Shown piece by piece: positions 54,455-62,314 of a stretch of 64,000 bases of DNA. A program made the position numbers and the translations under genes. Position 1 is the first letter of the stretch, and every line of letters starts with the position of its first letter. Origin of the DNA: Pseudoclavibacter sp. 13-3 (GTDB lineage Bacteria > Actinomycetota > Actinomycetes > Actinomycetales > Microbacteriaceae); assembly GCF_021168475.1 (NCBI RefSeq), contig NZ_JAJOZT010000005.1, positions 97,057-161,056 of the forward strand. The letters are read 5' to 3'. The notes under the pieces were generated by a model. That model saw only the letters and a list, made by a program, of their open reading frames with translations, was not told the origin of the DNA and ran no database searches.

Positions 54455-55083
54455 TTTCGGTTGTCGTGCGGAGCGTGAAAACGCTGCTGGGCCGGTTCGA
54501 GGCCATCGGTGGCGAGGGCGAGCGCCGCATCCGCCGCATCGCTGACCAGCATGGGCAGCTCGCGACGCTCGGTGCTCGAGAAGGGGCGCAGCACGTAGTC
54601 GGCGACGGGCTGCCGGCCCGGCGGGTGGTCGATGCCCACCCGCACTCGTGCGAAGTCGCGGGTCTTGGTCGCGGCGATGATGTCGCGCAGTCCGTTGTGC
54701 CCGCCGTGGCCGCCGCCGCTCTTGAGGCGCAGCGTGCCGAACGGCAGGTCGAGATCGTCGTGCACCACGATCAGGTGACCGGGGGTGACGTGGTAGTAGT
54801 CGAGCAGGGCGGCGACGGGACCGCCCGAGGTGTTCATGAAGCTGCCGAGGTGCGCGAGCAGCAGTTTGATCGTCTGGCCCGGCGTGTGCGTCGCGTGAGC
54901 GGCGGATGCTCGGGTCACGCCCGTCGCCACGAAGGCGTTCGCACGTTTGTTGCGCTGGAACGAACCGGCACTGAGGTCGGCGGCAAGACGCTCGACGGCC
55001 ATGTGACCGACGTTGTGTCGCGTTGCCTCGTAATCGGCCCCGGGATTGCCAAGACCGACGATGAGATACGGGGTGTCACTCAC
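54451..55083 (-). CDS. pth: Peptidyl-tRNA hydrolase
   Basis: Pth recycles peptidyl-tRNA that drops off the ribosome. The 210-residue enzyme begins VSDTPYLIVGLGNPGADYEATRH, with the catalytic asparagine in GLGNPG and histidine in RHNVGH. LLLAHLGSFMNTSGGPVAALL (about 82-102) and HDDLDLPFGTLRLKSGGGHGGHNGL with the catalytic aspartate (near 119) complete the active site. GTG 55083 gives the normal N-terminus; the frame is open further upstream without homology. The stop overlaps the mfd start. It lies downstream of rplY, past a hairpin. Confidence 0.95.
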   Translation of the reverse strand: MSDTPYLIVGLGNPGADYEATRHNVGHMAVERLAADLSAGSFQRNKRANAFVATGVTRASAAHATHTPGQTIKLLLAHLGSFMNTSGGPVAALLDYYHVTPGHLIVVHDDLDLPFGTLRLKSGGGHGGHNGLRDIIAATKTRDFARVRVGIDHPPGRQPVADYVLRPFSSTERRELPMLVSDAADAALALATDGLEPAQQRFHAPHDNRK

Positions 55084-55154
55084 GGTGCGGTGATTGCTCT
55101 CTTCTTGTCTGTCTGGCTGGCTGCCGACCGGCCAGGTGCGGGCCTGCATGTGGA

Positions 55155-55191
55155 GCTGGGCCGCGCGCGAACGAACGCGACGCGGCCCAGC
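55155..55191 (-). terminator. GC-rich hairpin between rplY and pth
   Basis: A perfect 11-bp stem (GCTGGGCCGCG at 55155-55165, CGCGGCCCAGC at 55181-55191) lies 20 bp past the rplY stop and 72 bp before pth. It lacks a T run, so it may attenuate rather than fully stop transcription into pth-mfd. Confidence 0.6.
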
Positions 55192-55211
55192 GGAGCAGCT
55201 GCTCGAGTCGA

Positions 55212-55862
55212 TCAGGCCTCGGTCGTCTCGGCGTCGCCGGCACCCGCGGCCTCTGCGGCAGCCTCGGCCTCAGCGGCCTCGACGGCGAGTTCGTCGGCCG
55301 AGTCGCCCATGTCGGCCGCGCTCGGAATGATGACCGAGAGCACGAGGGCCTCGGGATCGGTGACCAGCTCAGCGCCCTCGGGCAGCACGAGATCTTTCGC
55401 ATAGATCTTGGTGCCCTCGTCGGCGCCCTCGATCTCGATCTTGACGTTCTCGGGAATGGCGATGGCCTCGACGCTCAGCAGAACGGTGTTGAGGTCGGTC
55501 TCGGCGATGGTTCCGCCGACCGGCTCGCCGACGAGGTGCAGCGGCACCTCGACCTCGACCTTTTCACCGCGCTTGACGGCCAACAGGTCGACGTGCTCGA
55601 TGATGCGCTTGACCGGATCGCGCTGCACGTCTTTCACGAGCACCAGGTGCTCGTCGTCACCGGTCTTGACGGTGAGCAGCGCGTTCGAGGTGCGCAGGGC
55701 GAGGCCGAGCTGGTGGGCCTCGAGTGCGACGTGCACGGGATCTGCGCCGTGGCCGTAGATCACTGCGGGGGTCTGGCCCTCGCGGCGCAGCTGACGCGAA
55801 GCGCCCTTGCCGAAGCTGGTGCGCACGATGGCGTCGAAGGTGTTCTCGGCGTTGTCTGCCAT
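55212..55862 (-). CDS. rplY: 50S ribosomal protein L25/general stress protein Ctc
   Basis: The 216-residue protein is the long (CTC) form of L25, which binds 5S rRNA in the large subunit. The N-terminal L25 domain (about 1-95) has FGKGASRQLRREGQTPAVIYG and ends with DVQRDPVKRIIEHVDLLAV. The C-terminal beta domain (about 96-185) includes EVPLHLVGEPVGGTIAETDL. A final acidic Ala/Glu tail is usual in actinobacteria. The start has AAGGAG at ideal spacing. The gene order rplY-pth is widespread in bacteria. Confidence 0.95.
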   Translation of the reverse strand: MADNAENTFDAIVRTSFGKGASRQLRREGQTPAVIYGHGADPVHVALEAHQLGLALRTSNALLTVKTGDDEHLVLVKDVQRDPVKRIIEHVDLLAVKRGEKVEVEVPLHLVGEPVGGTIAETDLNTVLLSVEAIAIPENVKIEIEGADEGTKIYAKDLVLPEGAELVTDPEALVLSVIIPSAADMGDSADELAVEAAEAEAAAEAAGAGDAETTEA

Positions 55863-56174
55863 GTTGTCTCCTTGATCAGTGGGATGCGCTCGTGCGCACC
55901 CGCCGTATGGTGTCGACGCGCTCGAAGCGCACGGCGTCATGCCGCGGGGCATCGGGTGGTCGACGGTTTTCTCAACTCAAGCACTCACGCGCGAGGAGAG
56001 GGCGGGCTGCCCACTCACTGCGTCGATAACGGCTGAGGCATCTGCTCGCGCAGCGGCCTCGGCCCTCGCCGAAGTATCAGTGCACAGTCTATGTCGTGTC
56101 GAGGCCCGCTGCCAAGCCGCAAGTTCGGCCACCGGCACCGATTCTCGTACGATGAACGAGTCAGAGGAGGCCCG
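55863..56174. other. Divergent promoter region between rplY and the nitronate monooxygenase gene
   Basis: About 310 bases separate two divergent genes. No further gene is supported. The ribosome sites at both ends are clear (AAGGAG for rplY, GAGGAGG for the other), but promoter boxes could not be assigned. Confidence 0.5.
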
Positions 56175-57392
56175 ATGTTCCCCACTTCGTCTGCACCTGA
56201 GTCTGCATCCGCCTCGCGGCGCGAGCAGGCACGGATGCTGCTGCACGGCATCCGCATCATTCAGGCGCCCATGGCCGGCGCGACCACGCCCGAACTCGCG
56301 GCTGCGGTGTCGAACGCCGGCGGCCTGGGATCGCTCGGCGTCGGGGGCGCCGATCCGACGCGGGCGGGCGAACAGATCACCCGCACGGCCGAGCTGACCG
56401 GGCGGCCGTTCATGGTCAACTTCTTCGCGCACGTCGAGCCGCGGTCGAGCGCCGTGGTGACGCAGTCGTGGCTGCGACTGCTCGAGTCAGAGTTCGCCGC
56501 CCTCGAAGCGGCCGCGCCGAGCACGCTGCGCCCGATCTACGCCAGTGCGGCGACCCCAGGTGAGAACACGCAGCGGCTGGTCGATGTGCTGGTCGCCGCC
56601 CGACCGACCGTGGTGAGCTTTCATTTCGGGCTGCCGGCCGCGGGAGTGATCGAGCAGCTGCACGATGCAGGCATCCTGGTGCTCGTGACGGCGACCACGC
56701 CCGACGAGGCGCGCATCGTCGAGCAGGCCGGTGCTGATGCCGTGATCGCTCAGGGATGCGAGGCCGGCGGGCACCGCGGCGTGTTCGATGCGACGCCCGA
56801 CGGCGATGCGGATGCGCGGGCCTCGCGCGGGGCCCAGACGCTCGACCTCGTCGCCGCGGTGGTGCAGGACGTCGACCTGCCGGTGGTCGCCGCCGGCGGG
56901 CTCATGAATGGCGTCGACGTCGCGCACGCCCTCTCGGCGGGTGCCGTCGCCGCGCAGCTGGGCACGGCGTTTCTGCTCTGTCCCGAGGCGGCGACCGCGT
57001 CAGCACACCGCGAGCGCATCCGCGAGGAGGTCAGTCGCGTCCGGCTCAGCAGCATGCGGTCGAGCAGCACGCGCACCGAACTCGGCAGACAGCAGCGCGC
57101 TGCGATCGATCCCACCGCGTTCACCAGCGCGATCTCGGGCCGCCCTGCCCGCGGGCTGCGCAATCGCATGCACGAGATCGGCGCGCGGGCGAGAACGCTG
57201 GGAGTGCGGGTTCCCGACTATCCGCTGACCTACGACGCGGGCAAGGCGCTGGCGGCGGCGGCAGCCGCGCATGGGGATGCCGCCTCGTTCGCCGCGCTCT
57301 GGGCCGGATCCGAGGTCGGCCGGGCTCGCGAGATGCCGGCGGCCGACCTCGTGCACGTGCTCATCGCCGAGCTGGAGCGCGCCCGCGGCTGA
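56175..57392 (+). CDS. Nitronate monooxygenase family protein (2-nitropropane dioxygenase type)
   Basis: The 405-residue FMN enzyme oxidises alkyl nitronates such as propionate 3-nitronate to aldehydes or ketoacids. Motifs are IRIIQAPMAGATTPELAAAV (about 21-40), SNAGGLGSLGVGGADP, and the catalytic histidine block AQGCEAGGHRG near 200. Phosphate-binding VVAAGGLMNGVDVAHALSAGA follows near 240, then LGTAFLLCPE. The ATG follows GAGGAGG at ideal distance; the earlier in-frame start has no support. It is convergent with the aldo/keto reductase gene. Confidence 0.92.
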   Translation: MFPTSSAPESASASRREQARMLLHGIRIIQAPMAGATTPELAAAVSNAGGLGSLGVGGADPTRAGEQITRTAELTGRPFMVNFFAHVEPRSSAVVTQSWLRLLESEFAALEAAAPSTLRPIYASAATPGENTQRLVDVLVAARPTVVSFHFGLPAAGVIEQLHDAGILVLVTATTPDEARIVEQAGADAVIAQGCEAGGHRGVFDATPDGDADARASRGAQTLDLVAAVVQDVDLPVVAAGGLMNGVDVAHALSAGAVAAQLGTAFLLCPEAATASAHRERIREEVSRVRLSSMRSSSTRTELGRQQRAAIDPTAFTSAISGRPARGLRNRMHEIGARARTLGVRVPDYPLTYDAGKALAAAAAAHGDAASFAALWAGSEVGRAREMPAADLVHVLIAELERARG

Positions 57393-57423
57393 GTCGTGGC
57401 AGGCGCGACCGGTCAGCTGAGGG

Positions 57424-58383
57424 TCAGTGACCCCAGGTCGAGATCTGGTCGAGCGCGGCCACCTCGTCGGCGGTCAGTTCGACCTCGCCGACCGCGAGCA
57501 GCCCCGCGACCTGATCGACGCGTGAGGCCGAGGCGTTCGGGGCCACCACCTGCGGCTTCGTGAGCAGCCAGGCGAGGGCGATGGTGGCGATCGACGTCTG
57601 GTGCGCGTGGGCGATCTCGTCGAGCTGGTCGATGACCGCCAGGCCGGCCGGCACAGCGTACTTCGATGCAGCACCTGCCCGCGGCGAATCGCCCTGCTCG
57701 ACGGGCTCGCGGTACTTGCCGGTGAGGAATCCCGAGGCGAGCGACCAGTAGGGCAGCACCGCGAGGTTCTCGCGCGCGGCGAGCGGCGCAAGATGCTCTT
57801 CGTAGTCGTTGCGATGAACGAGGTTGTAGTGCGGCTGGATGGCCACCGGCTCTGCCCAGCCGTTGTCACGCGAGACCTTCAGCCAGGCCTCAGTCGACTC
57901 GGCCGAGAAGTTCGAGACGCCGATCGCGCGGATCTTGCCGGCTCTCACCAGGTCGTCGAAGGCCTGCGCCGTCTGCTCGATGGGCACGTTCGGGTCTTCT
58001 TCGTGCGCGTAGTAGAGGTCGATGTAGTCGGTGCCGAGTCGCTGCAGCGACTCGTCTGCTGCGGCTGCGACATTGGCCGGTGAGAGCCCTGGACGCTTGG
58101 AGTACTTCGCCACCTTCGTGGCGATCACCACAGAGGAGCGATCCCTCCCGCGCAGCCATGACCCGATGATCGTCTCGGATTCGCCGCCGACGTGCTCATC
58201 GTCAGCCCACTCCGAGTAGGAGTCTGCCGTGTCGATCAGGTTGCCGCCGCCCTCGGTGAACCGGTCGAGCAGTTCGTGCGAGCGCTGTTCGTCGGCTGTC
58301 CACCCGAAGACGTTGCCCCCGAATGCGAGAGGGAAGATCTCGATGCCGCTCTTGCCGATCACTCTGGTCGCTGACGTGGTCAT
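57424..58383 (-). CDS. Aldo/keto reductase
   Basis: The 319-residue NADPH oxidoreductase has a TIM-barrel AKR layout. The catalytic tetrad is visible: Asp in NLIDTADSY (about 50), Tyr in the same segment, Lys in VVIATKVAKYSKR (about 88), and His in DLYYAHEEDP (about 130). The cofactor end includes ALAWLLTKPQVVAPNASAS. The spelling with a GGNVFGW start and an inserted glycine-rich turn is that of the Tas/YghZ-type group. The substrate is unknown. Convergent with the nitronate monooxygenase gene, divergent in spacing from nhaA (102 bp). Confidence 0.93.
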   Translation of the reverse strand: MTTSATRVIGKSGIEIFPLAFGGNVFGWTADEQRSHELLDRFTEGGGNLIDTADSYSEWADDEHVGGESETIIGSWLRGRDRSSVVIATKVAKYSKRPGLSPANVAAAADESLQRLGTDYIDLYYAHEEDPNVPIEQTAQAFDDLVRAGKIRAIGVSNFSAESTEAWLKVSRDNGWAEPVAIQPHYNLVHRNDYEEHLAPLAARENLAVLPYWSLASGFLTGKYREPVEQGDSPRAGAASKYAVPAGLAVIDQLDEIAHAHQTSIATIALAWLLTKPQVVAPNASASRVDQVAGLLAVGEVELTADEVAALDQISTWGH

Positions 58384-58485
58384 GGTCTGGTTTCCTTTCG
58401 GTCATGCGCTGTTCCGGGGCAGGCTCGCTCGGATGTCTGCACACCATATCGGCTGCGGCCGTCGTTCGCACGCTGCTGCGACGTG

Positions 58486-59610
58486 TCACGCCACATCTGT
58501 TCTGCGCAGCAGCCGATACACGGTCGCGGCCAGAGCAGGAGCCACGAACGAAGCCGCCAGCACGCCCAGCGTTGCATGCTCGGTATGCAGCCGAGCATCC
58601 GCATCACCGCCTGAGAACGCGAGCTGCGCCACCAGCAGCGACATCGTGAACCCGACGCCGGCGAGCAGGGCGACCACCCAGAGGTCCGGCCAGCTGACCG
58701 ACGCCGGGGTGCGCTGTACCGCGACGGTGCCGGCACGTCGAGCTCGGGCGAGGCCCCACGCGCGACCGGTGCGCTGCACGAGCCACGTCGCCAGGATGAT
58801 GCCGACCGGCTTGCCCACGACCAGCCCCAGGAGCACTCCGCAGAAGACCGGGTCGGCGCCGGGCGACAGCGCACCGCCCACGCCCGCGCGCCCGCCCTGC
58901 AGCGGCACCCCGGCGCTCACCAGGGCGAAGGCGGGCACGACGACCCACATTGCGAGCCGCTCCAGCATCCGACGCAGGCGGGGCCGCACCCACGGCCCGA
59001 CCAGCAGGCCGAGCGCCACCGCCACGATCGTCGGATGCAGCCCCGGCGTATAGAACACTGCGAGCACGATCATCGCGAACAGGTCGTCGGCCACCGCGAG
59101 TGCGAGCAGAAACGCACGGGCCGGAGCGGGCACACCGGGTGCCACGAGCGCGAGCAGCGAGACCGCGAAGGCGATGTCGGTCGCCGTGGGAATGGCCCAG
59201 CCGTGCGCTGCGGGCCCGCCGGCGGTGAAGGCGACGAAGATCAGGGCGGGCACGATCATGCCGCCGAGTGCCGCCGCGATCGGCGTCAGCGCCCGCCGCG
59301 GAGTCGACAGGCTGCCCCGCGAGAACTCGTCACGCAGCTCGACACCGGTCACGAAGAAGAACGCGGTGAGCAGCCATTCGGCGACCCACTCGTGCACGGT
59401 GAGCGGGCCGAGCCGCGCTTCGATCACGTCGTGCCACGCGCCGCTCGCAGCGGAGTTGGCCAGGACGAGCGCAACCGCCGTCGCGGCGATCAGCAGGATG
59501 CCTGGCAGCATCTCGGTCAGGCGCACCCTGCGAGTGCGATGGGCTCGTTGAGCGGATGCTGCGGTCACGTCGCGGTCATCGGGTGCGGCGGGCGGGATGG
59601 GTGCGGGCAT
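58486..59610 (-). CDS. nhaA: Na+/H+ antiporter NhaA
   Basis: NhaA exchanges external protons for cytoplasmic sodium. The 374-residue protein has about twelve membrane segments. The ion-binding aspartates are in PTATDIAFAVSLL (near 125) and the pair in LAVADDLFAMIVLAV (near 157-158); this pair replaces the IDD spelling of E. coli by ADD. FFFVTGVELRDEFSRGSL (about 80) is the family loop. ATG 59610 is preferred over a longer frame because GAGGAG lies seven bases before it. A ~30-residue hydrophilic N-terminus precedes the first segment. Confidence 0.94.
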   Translation of the reverse strand: MPAPIPPAAPDDRDVTAASAQRAHRTRRVRLTEMLPGILLIAATAVALVLANSAASGAWHDVIEARLGPLTVHEWVAEWLLTAFFFVTGVELRDEFSRGSLSTPRRALTPIAAALGGMIVPALIFVAFTAGGPAAHGWAIPTATDIAFAVSLLALVAPGVPAPARAFLLALAVADDLFAMIVLAVFYTPGLHPTIVAVALGLLVGPWVRPRLRRMLERLAMWVVVPAFALVSAGVPLQGGRAGVGGALSPGADPVFCGVLLGLVVGKPVGIILATWLVQRTGRAWGLARARRAGTVAVQRTPASVSWPDLWVVALLAGVGFTMSLLVAQLAFSGGDADARLHTEHATLGVLAASFVAPALAATVYRLLRRTDVA

Positions 59611-59712
59611 GGGTCTCCTCGTGTCTGTCGACCAGGCTTCCCGACGCACCACTCGGGCCACCGGCCACGAGATCGACCCAGTCTAGCGTGCGGCCACGGT
59701 AGAATTGCGCTC

Positions 59713-61173
59713 ATGACTTCCAGCGCATCAGCCAATATCGGGGTCGTCGGCCTCGCCGTCATGGGCAGCAACCTGGCCCGCAACCTGGCCCGCCACGGCA
59801 ATACCGTCGCTCTCTACAACCGCACTCCGCAGCGCACCCGCGATCTGATGCGCGACCATGCCGACGAGGGCGACTTCGTGCCCACCGAGACGGTGACCGA
59901 GTTCGCTCAGGCGCTGCAGCATCCGCGCACCGCGATCATCATGGTCAAGGCGGGCCAGCCGACCGACGAAGTGATCCGCCAGCTCAGCGAGGTGTTCGAG
60001 CCGGGCGACATCATCGTCGACGGCGGCAATGCACAGTTCGCCGACACCATTCGCCGTGAGCGCGAGGCGCGTGCACGTGGGCTGCACTTCGTCGGCGCAG
60101 GCATCTCGGGGGGCGAGGAGGGCGCGCTCAACGGCCCCTCGATCATGCCCGGCGGCAGCGACGAGTCGTACAAGACCCTCGGGCCGATCCTGGCGTCGAT
60201 CGCCGCACAGGTCGACGGCGAGCCCTGCGTCACGCACGTGGGCACCGACGGCGCGGGCCACTTCGTGAAGATGGTGCACAACGGCATCGAGTACGCAGAC
60301 ATGCAGCTGATCGGCGAGAGCTACGACCTGCTGCGCCGCGGCGCCGGCCTCGAGCCGGCTGAGATCGCCGACGTCTTCGCAGAGTGGAACAAGACCGACC
60401 TCAACTCGTACCTCGTCGAGATCACCGCAGAGGTGCTGCGCCAGGTAGACGCTGAGACCGGCAGCCCGCTCGTCGACGTGATCGTCGATGAGGCCGGCAT
60501 GAAGGGTACCGGCACGTGGACGGTGCAGACCGCCCTCGACCTTGCCGTGCCGGTCACGGGCATCGCCGAGGCGGTCTTCGCCCGCGGGCTGAGCGGCCGC
60601 CCCGTTCAACGCCAGGCGGCGCAGCAGCGCTTCACCGCATCCGCCGGATACCCCGACGGCCAGCTCGGCGTGACCGACCGCGACGCCTTCGTCGAGGCGG
60701 TGCGCCTCGCACTGCTCGCCTCGAAGATCGTGGCCTATGCCCAGGGCTTCGACGAGATCCAAGCCGGAGCGGCGAAGCACGGCTGGAACATCGACCTCGC
60801 GGCGATCGCCCGCATCTGGCGTGGCGGCTGCATCATACGCGCCGGGTTCCTGAACCTGATCGCGGCCGCGTACGAGGGCGATCCGACGGATGCTCCGGCA
60901 TCGCTGATCACCGCGCCTCACTTCGCCGAGGTGCTCGATGCGACGCAGGGCGCGTGGCGACAGATCGTCGCTCACGCGGCGCTCGGCGGCATCCCAGTGC
61001 CCGGGTTCGCCAGCTCGCTCGCCTACTTCGACGGGTTGCGCTCGCCTCGCCTGCCCGCCGCTCTCGTGCAGGGCCAGCGGGACTTCTTCGGCGCGCACAC
61101 ATATCGTCGCGTCGATCGGGCGGGGGCGTTCCACACGCTGTGGTCTGGCGACCGCAGCGAAGTCGAGGCGTAG
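59713..61173 (+). CDS. gnd: 6-phosphogluconate dehydrogenase, decarboxylating
   Basis: This enzyme of the oxidative pentose phosphate pathway converts 6-phosphogluconate to ribulose 5-phosphate, giving NADPH. The 486-residue protein has the Rossmann motif GVVGLAVMGSNLARNLA at about 9-25 and IIVDGGNAQFADT near 100. The substrate block is HFVGAGISGGEEGALNGPS near 125, the catalytic lysine is in GHFVKMVHNGIEYADMQL near 183, and the C-terminal QGQRDFFGAHTYRRVD lies near 455. ATG 59713 gives the standard N-terminus; the large upstream frame is a shadow of the divergent nhaA. Confidence 0.96.
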   Translation: MTSSASANIGVVGLAVMGSNLARNLARHGNTVALYNRTPQRTRDLMRDHADEGDFVPTETVTEFAQALQHPRTAIIMVKAGQPTDEVIRQLSEVFEPGDIIVDGGNAQFADTIRREREARARGLHFVGAGISGGEEGALNGPSIMPGGSDESYKTLGPILASIAAQVDGEPCVTHVGTDGAGHFVKMVHNGIEYADMQLIGESYDLLRRGAGLEPAEIADVFAEWNKTDLNSYLVEITAEVLRQVDAETGSPLVDVIVDEAGMKGTGTWTVQTALDLAVPVTGIAEAVFARGLSGRPVQRQAAQQRFTASAGYPDGQLGVTDRDAFVEAVRLALLASKIVAYAQGFDEIQAGAAKHGWNIDLAAIARIWRGGCIIRAGFLNLIAAAYEGDPTDAPASLITAPHFAEVLDATQGAWRQIVAHAALGGIPVPGFASSLAYFDGLRSPRLPAALVQGQRDFFGAHTYRRVDRAGAFHTLWSGDRSEVEA

Positions 61174-61273
61174 TCCCCGCTCACCGCGGTGCCGAGCGAG
61201 AACGGCATCTGCATGACACCGCCGCAGGTATCGGCACAGGAGTGACGCAGACTGGCGATCGAGCGCCGACGTG

Positions 61274-61867
61274 TCATTCCTGTGCTGCAGACAGCAGCCC
61301 GGCGGCCACGCCCGCCTCACGCATCTTCGCAGCGATGCTGTCGATCGTCTCATGGGCGTTGAGGCCGCTCGGGTTCGGCAGCACCCACAGCTCGGCGCCG
61401 GCCAGCCGATCAGTCTGCAGCCCCATGCGCGCTTTCGGGCGACGATAGGCCGTGCGATACGACATCACGCCGAGCACGGCGACCACCCTCGGCCGCACAC
61501 GCGCCACCACCTCGTCGAGACGCGCGGCACCGGCTCGCAGCTCATGGGCAGAGAGCTCGTCAGCGCGAATCGTCGCGCGGTTGACGAAGTTCGTCGAGCC
61601 GAGCCCTGCCGCGACGAAGTCAGCCCGATCGGCAGCGCTCAGCCCGTGGCTGGCATCGAAGTGCCGCTGCACCAGGCCTGACCGTTCGAGCGCCGGCCAG
61701 AACCGGTTGCCCGGGTATGCATACGGAGCGTTCACCGCGGCCGTCCACAGCCCCGGGTTCACCCCGACGAAGAGCAGCTTGGTGTTCGCGCCGATGATGT
61801 CGTCAACGGTGCCGTTCTCATGCGCGAGCAGCTCGGCTCTGGTGAATCGCTTCATAGACGTCGTCAC
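61274..61867 (-). CDS. mug: G/U mismatch-specific DNA glycosylase (Mug-like)
   Basis: Mug removes uracil or thymine mispaired with guanine and some etheno adducts. The 197-residue protein has the motif LLFVGVNPGLWTAAVNAPYA (about 31-50), with the catalytic asparagine in GVNPG. YPGNRFWPALERSGL follows, and the second motif is LPNPSGLNAH near 168, which fits the uracil-DNA glycosylase superfamily. ATG 61867 overlaps the stop of the DUF4186 gene (ATGA), so the two are translated together. Confidence 0.92.
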   Translation of the reverse strand: MTTSMKRFTRAELLAHENGTVDDIIGANTKLLFVGVNPGLWTAAVNAPYAYPGNRFWPALERSGLVQRHFDASHGLSAADRADFVAAGLGSTNFVNRATIRADELSAHELRAGAARLDEVVARVRPRVVAVLGVMSYRTAYRRPKARMGLQTDRLAGAELWVLPNPSGLNAHETIDSIAAKMREAGVAAGLLSAAQE

Positions 61868-62304
61868 CTCTCGTGTGCACCGGCATGCGGCGCCGACTGC
61901 GTGCCCGCCGAAACACGTCCCGAGACTCGGCCCGTGCGGTTCGCCGCATCACGCTGCAGATCGCGGTCGATCCATGCCAAGACCACCGCGGCGAGCCGGT
62001 CAAGCTCCTCAGCAGTGAGCTCGCGCCCCTTCGGAATCCCGTACCACTTCTCGACACAGCCCCGACAGCAGGTGGCCGTGGCATGCTGCGCGGGAAAGAC
62101 CGGATGCCCGTGATACGGCGTCTGCCGCCCGTCGTGCAACGGGTGCGCCGCGCCGATCCGTTTGGCCAACAGGTCACGGGCGTGGGATGCGATGGTCGCC
62201 CTGCCCCGTTGCCTCGCGTAGTCGGCGTCGGCCTTCGTCAGACAGAACTTCGCGCGAAAAGCGGACCGCGCGAGTCTCGTCAGCACTCCGGCCGGGTCGT
62301 TCAT
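61864..62304 (-). CDS. DUF4186 family protein
   Basis: The 146-residue protein matches DUF4186: RSAFRAKFCLTKADADYARQ, then AKRIGAAHPLHDGRQTPYHG, HPVFPAQHATATCCRGCVEK and WYGIPKGRELTAEELDRL. The Cys-rich CCRGC with nearby His suggests metal binding. Its function is unknown. It begins 10 bp after the Arg/Gly-repeat gene and overlaps mug at its end. The C-terminal ~30 residues after LAWIDRDLQRD are Arg/Ala/Gly-rich and not part of the domain. ATG 62304 is the only start that keeps the domain without a run of unrelated sequence. Confidence 0.9.
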   Translation of the reverse strand: MNDPAGVLTRLARSAFRAKFCLTKADADYARQRGRATIASHARDLLAKRIGAAHPLHDGRQTPYHGHPVFPAQHATATCCRGCVEKWYGIPKGRELTAEELDRLAAVVLAWIDRDLQRDAANRTGRVSGRVSAGTQSAPHAGAHER

Positions 62305-62314
62305 GGTGTGAAGA

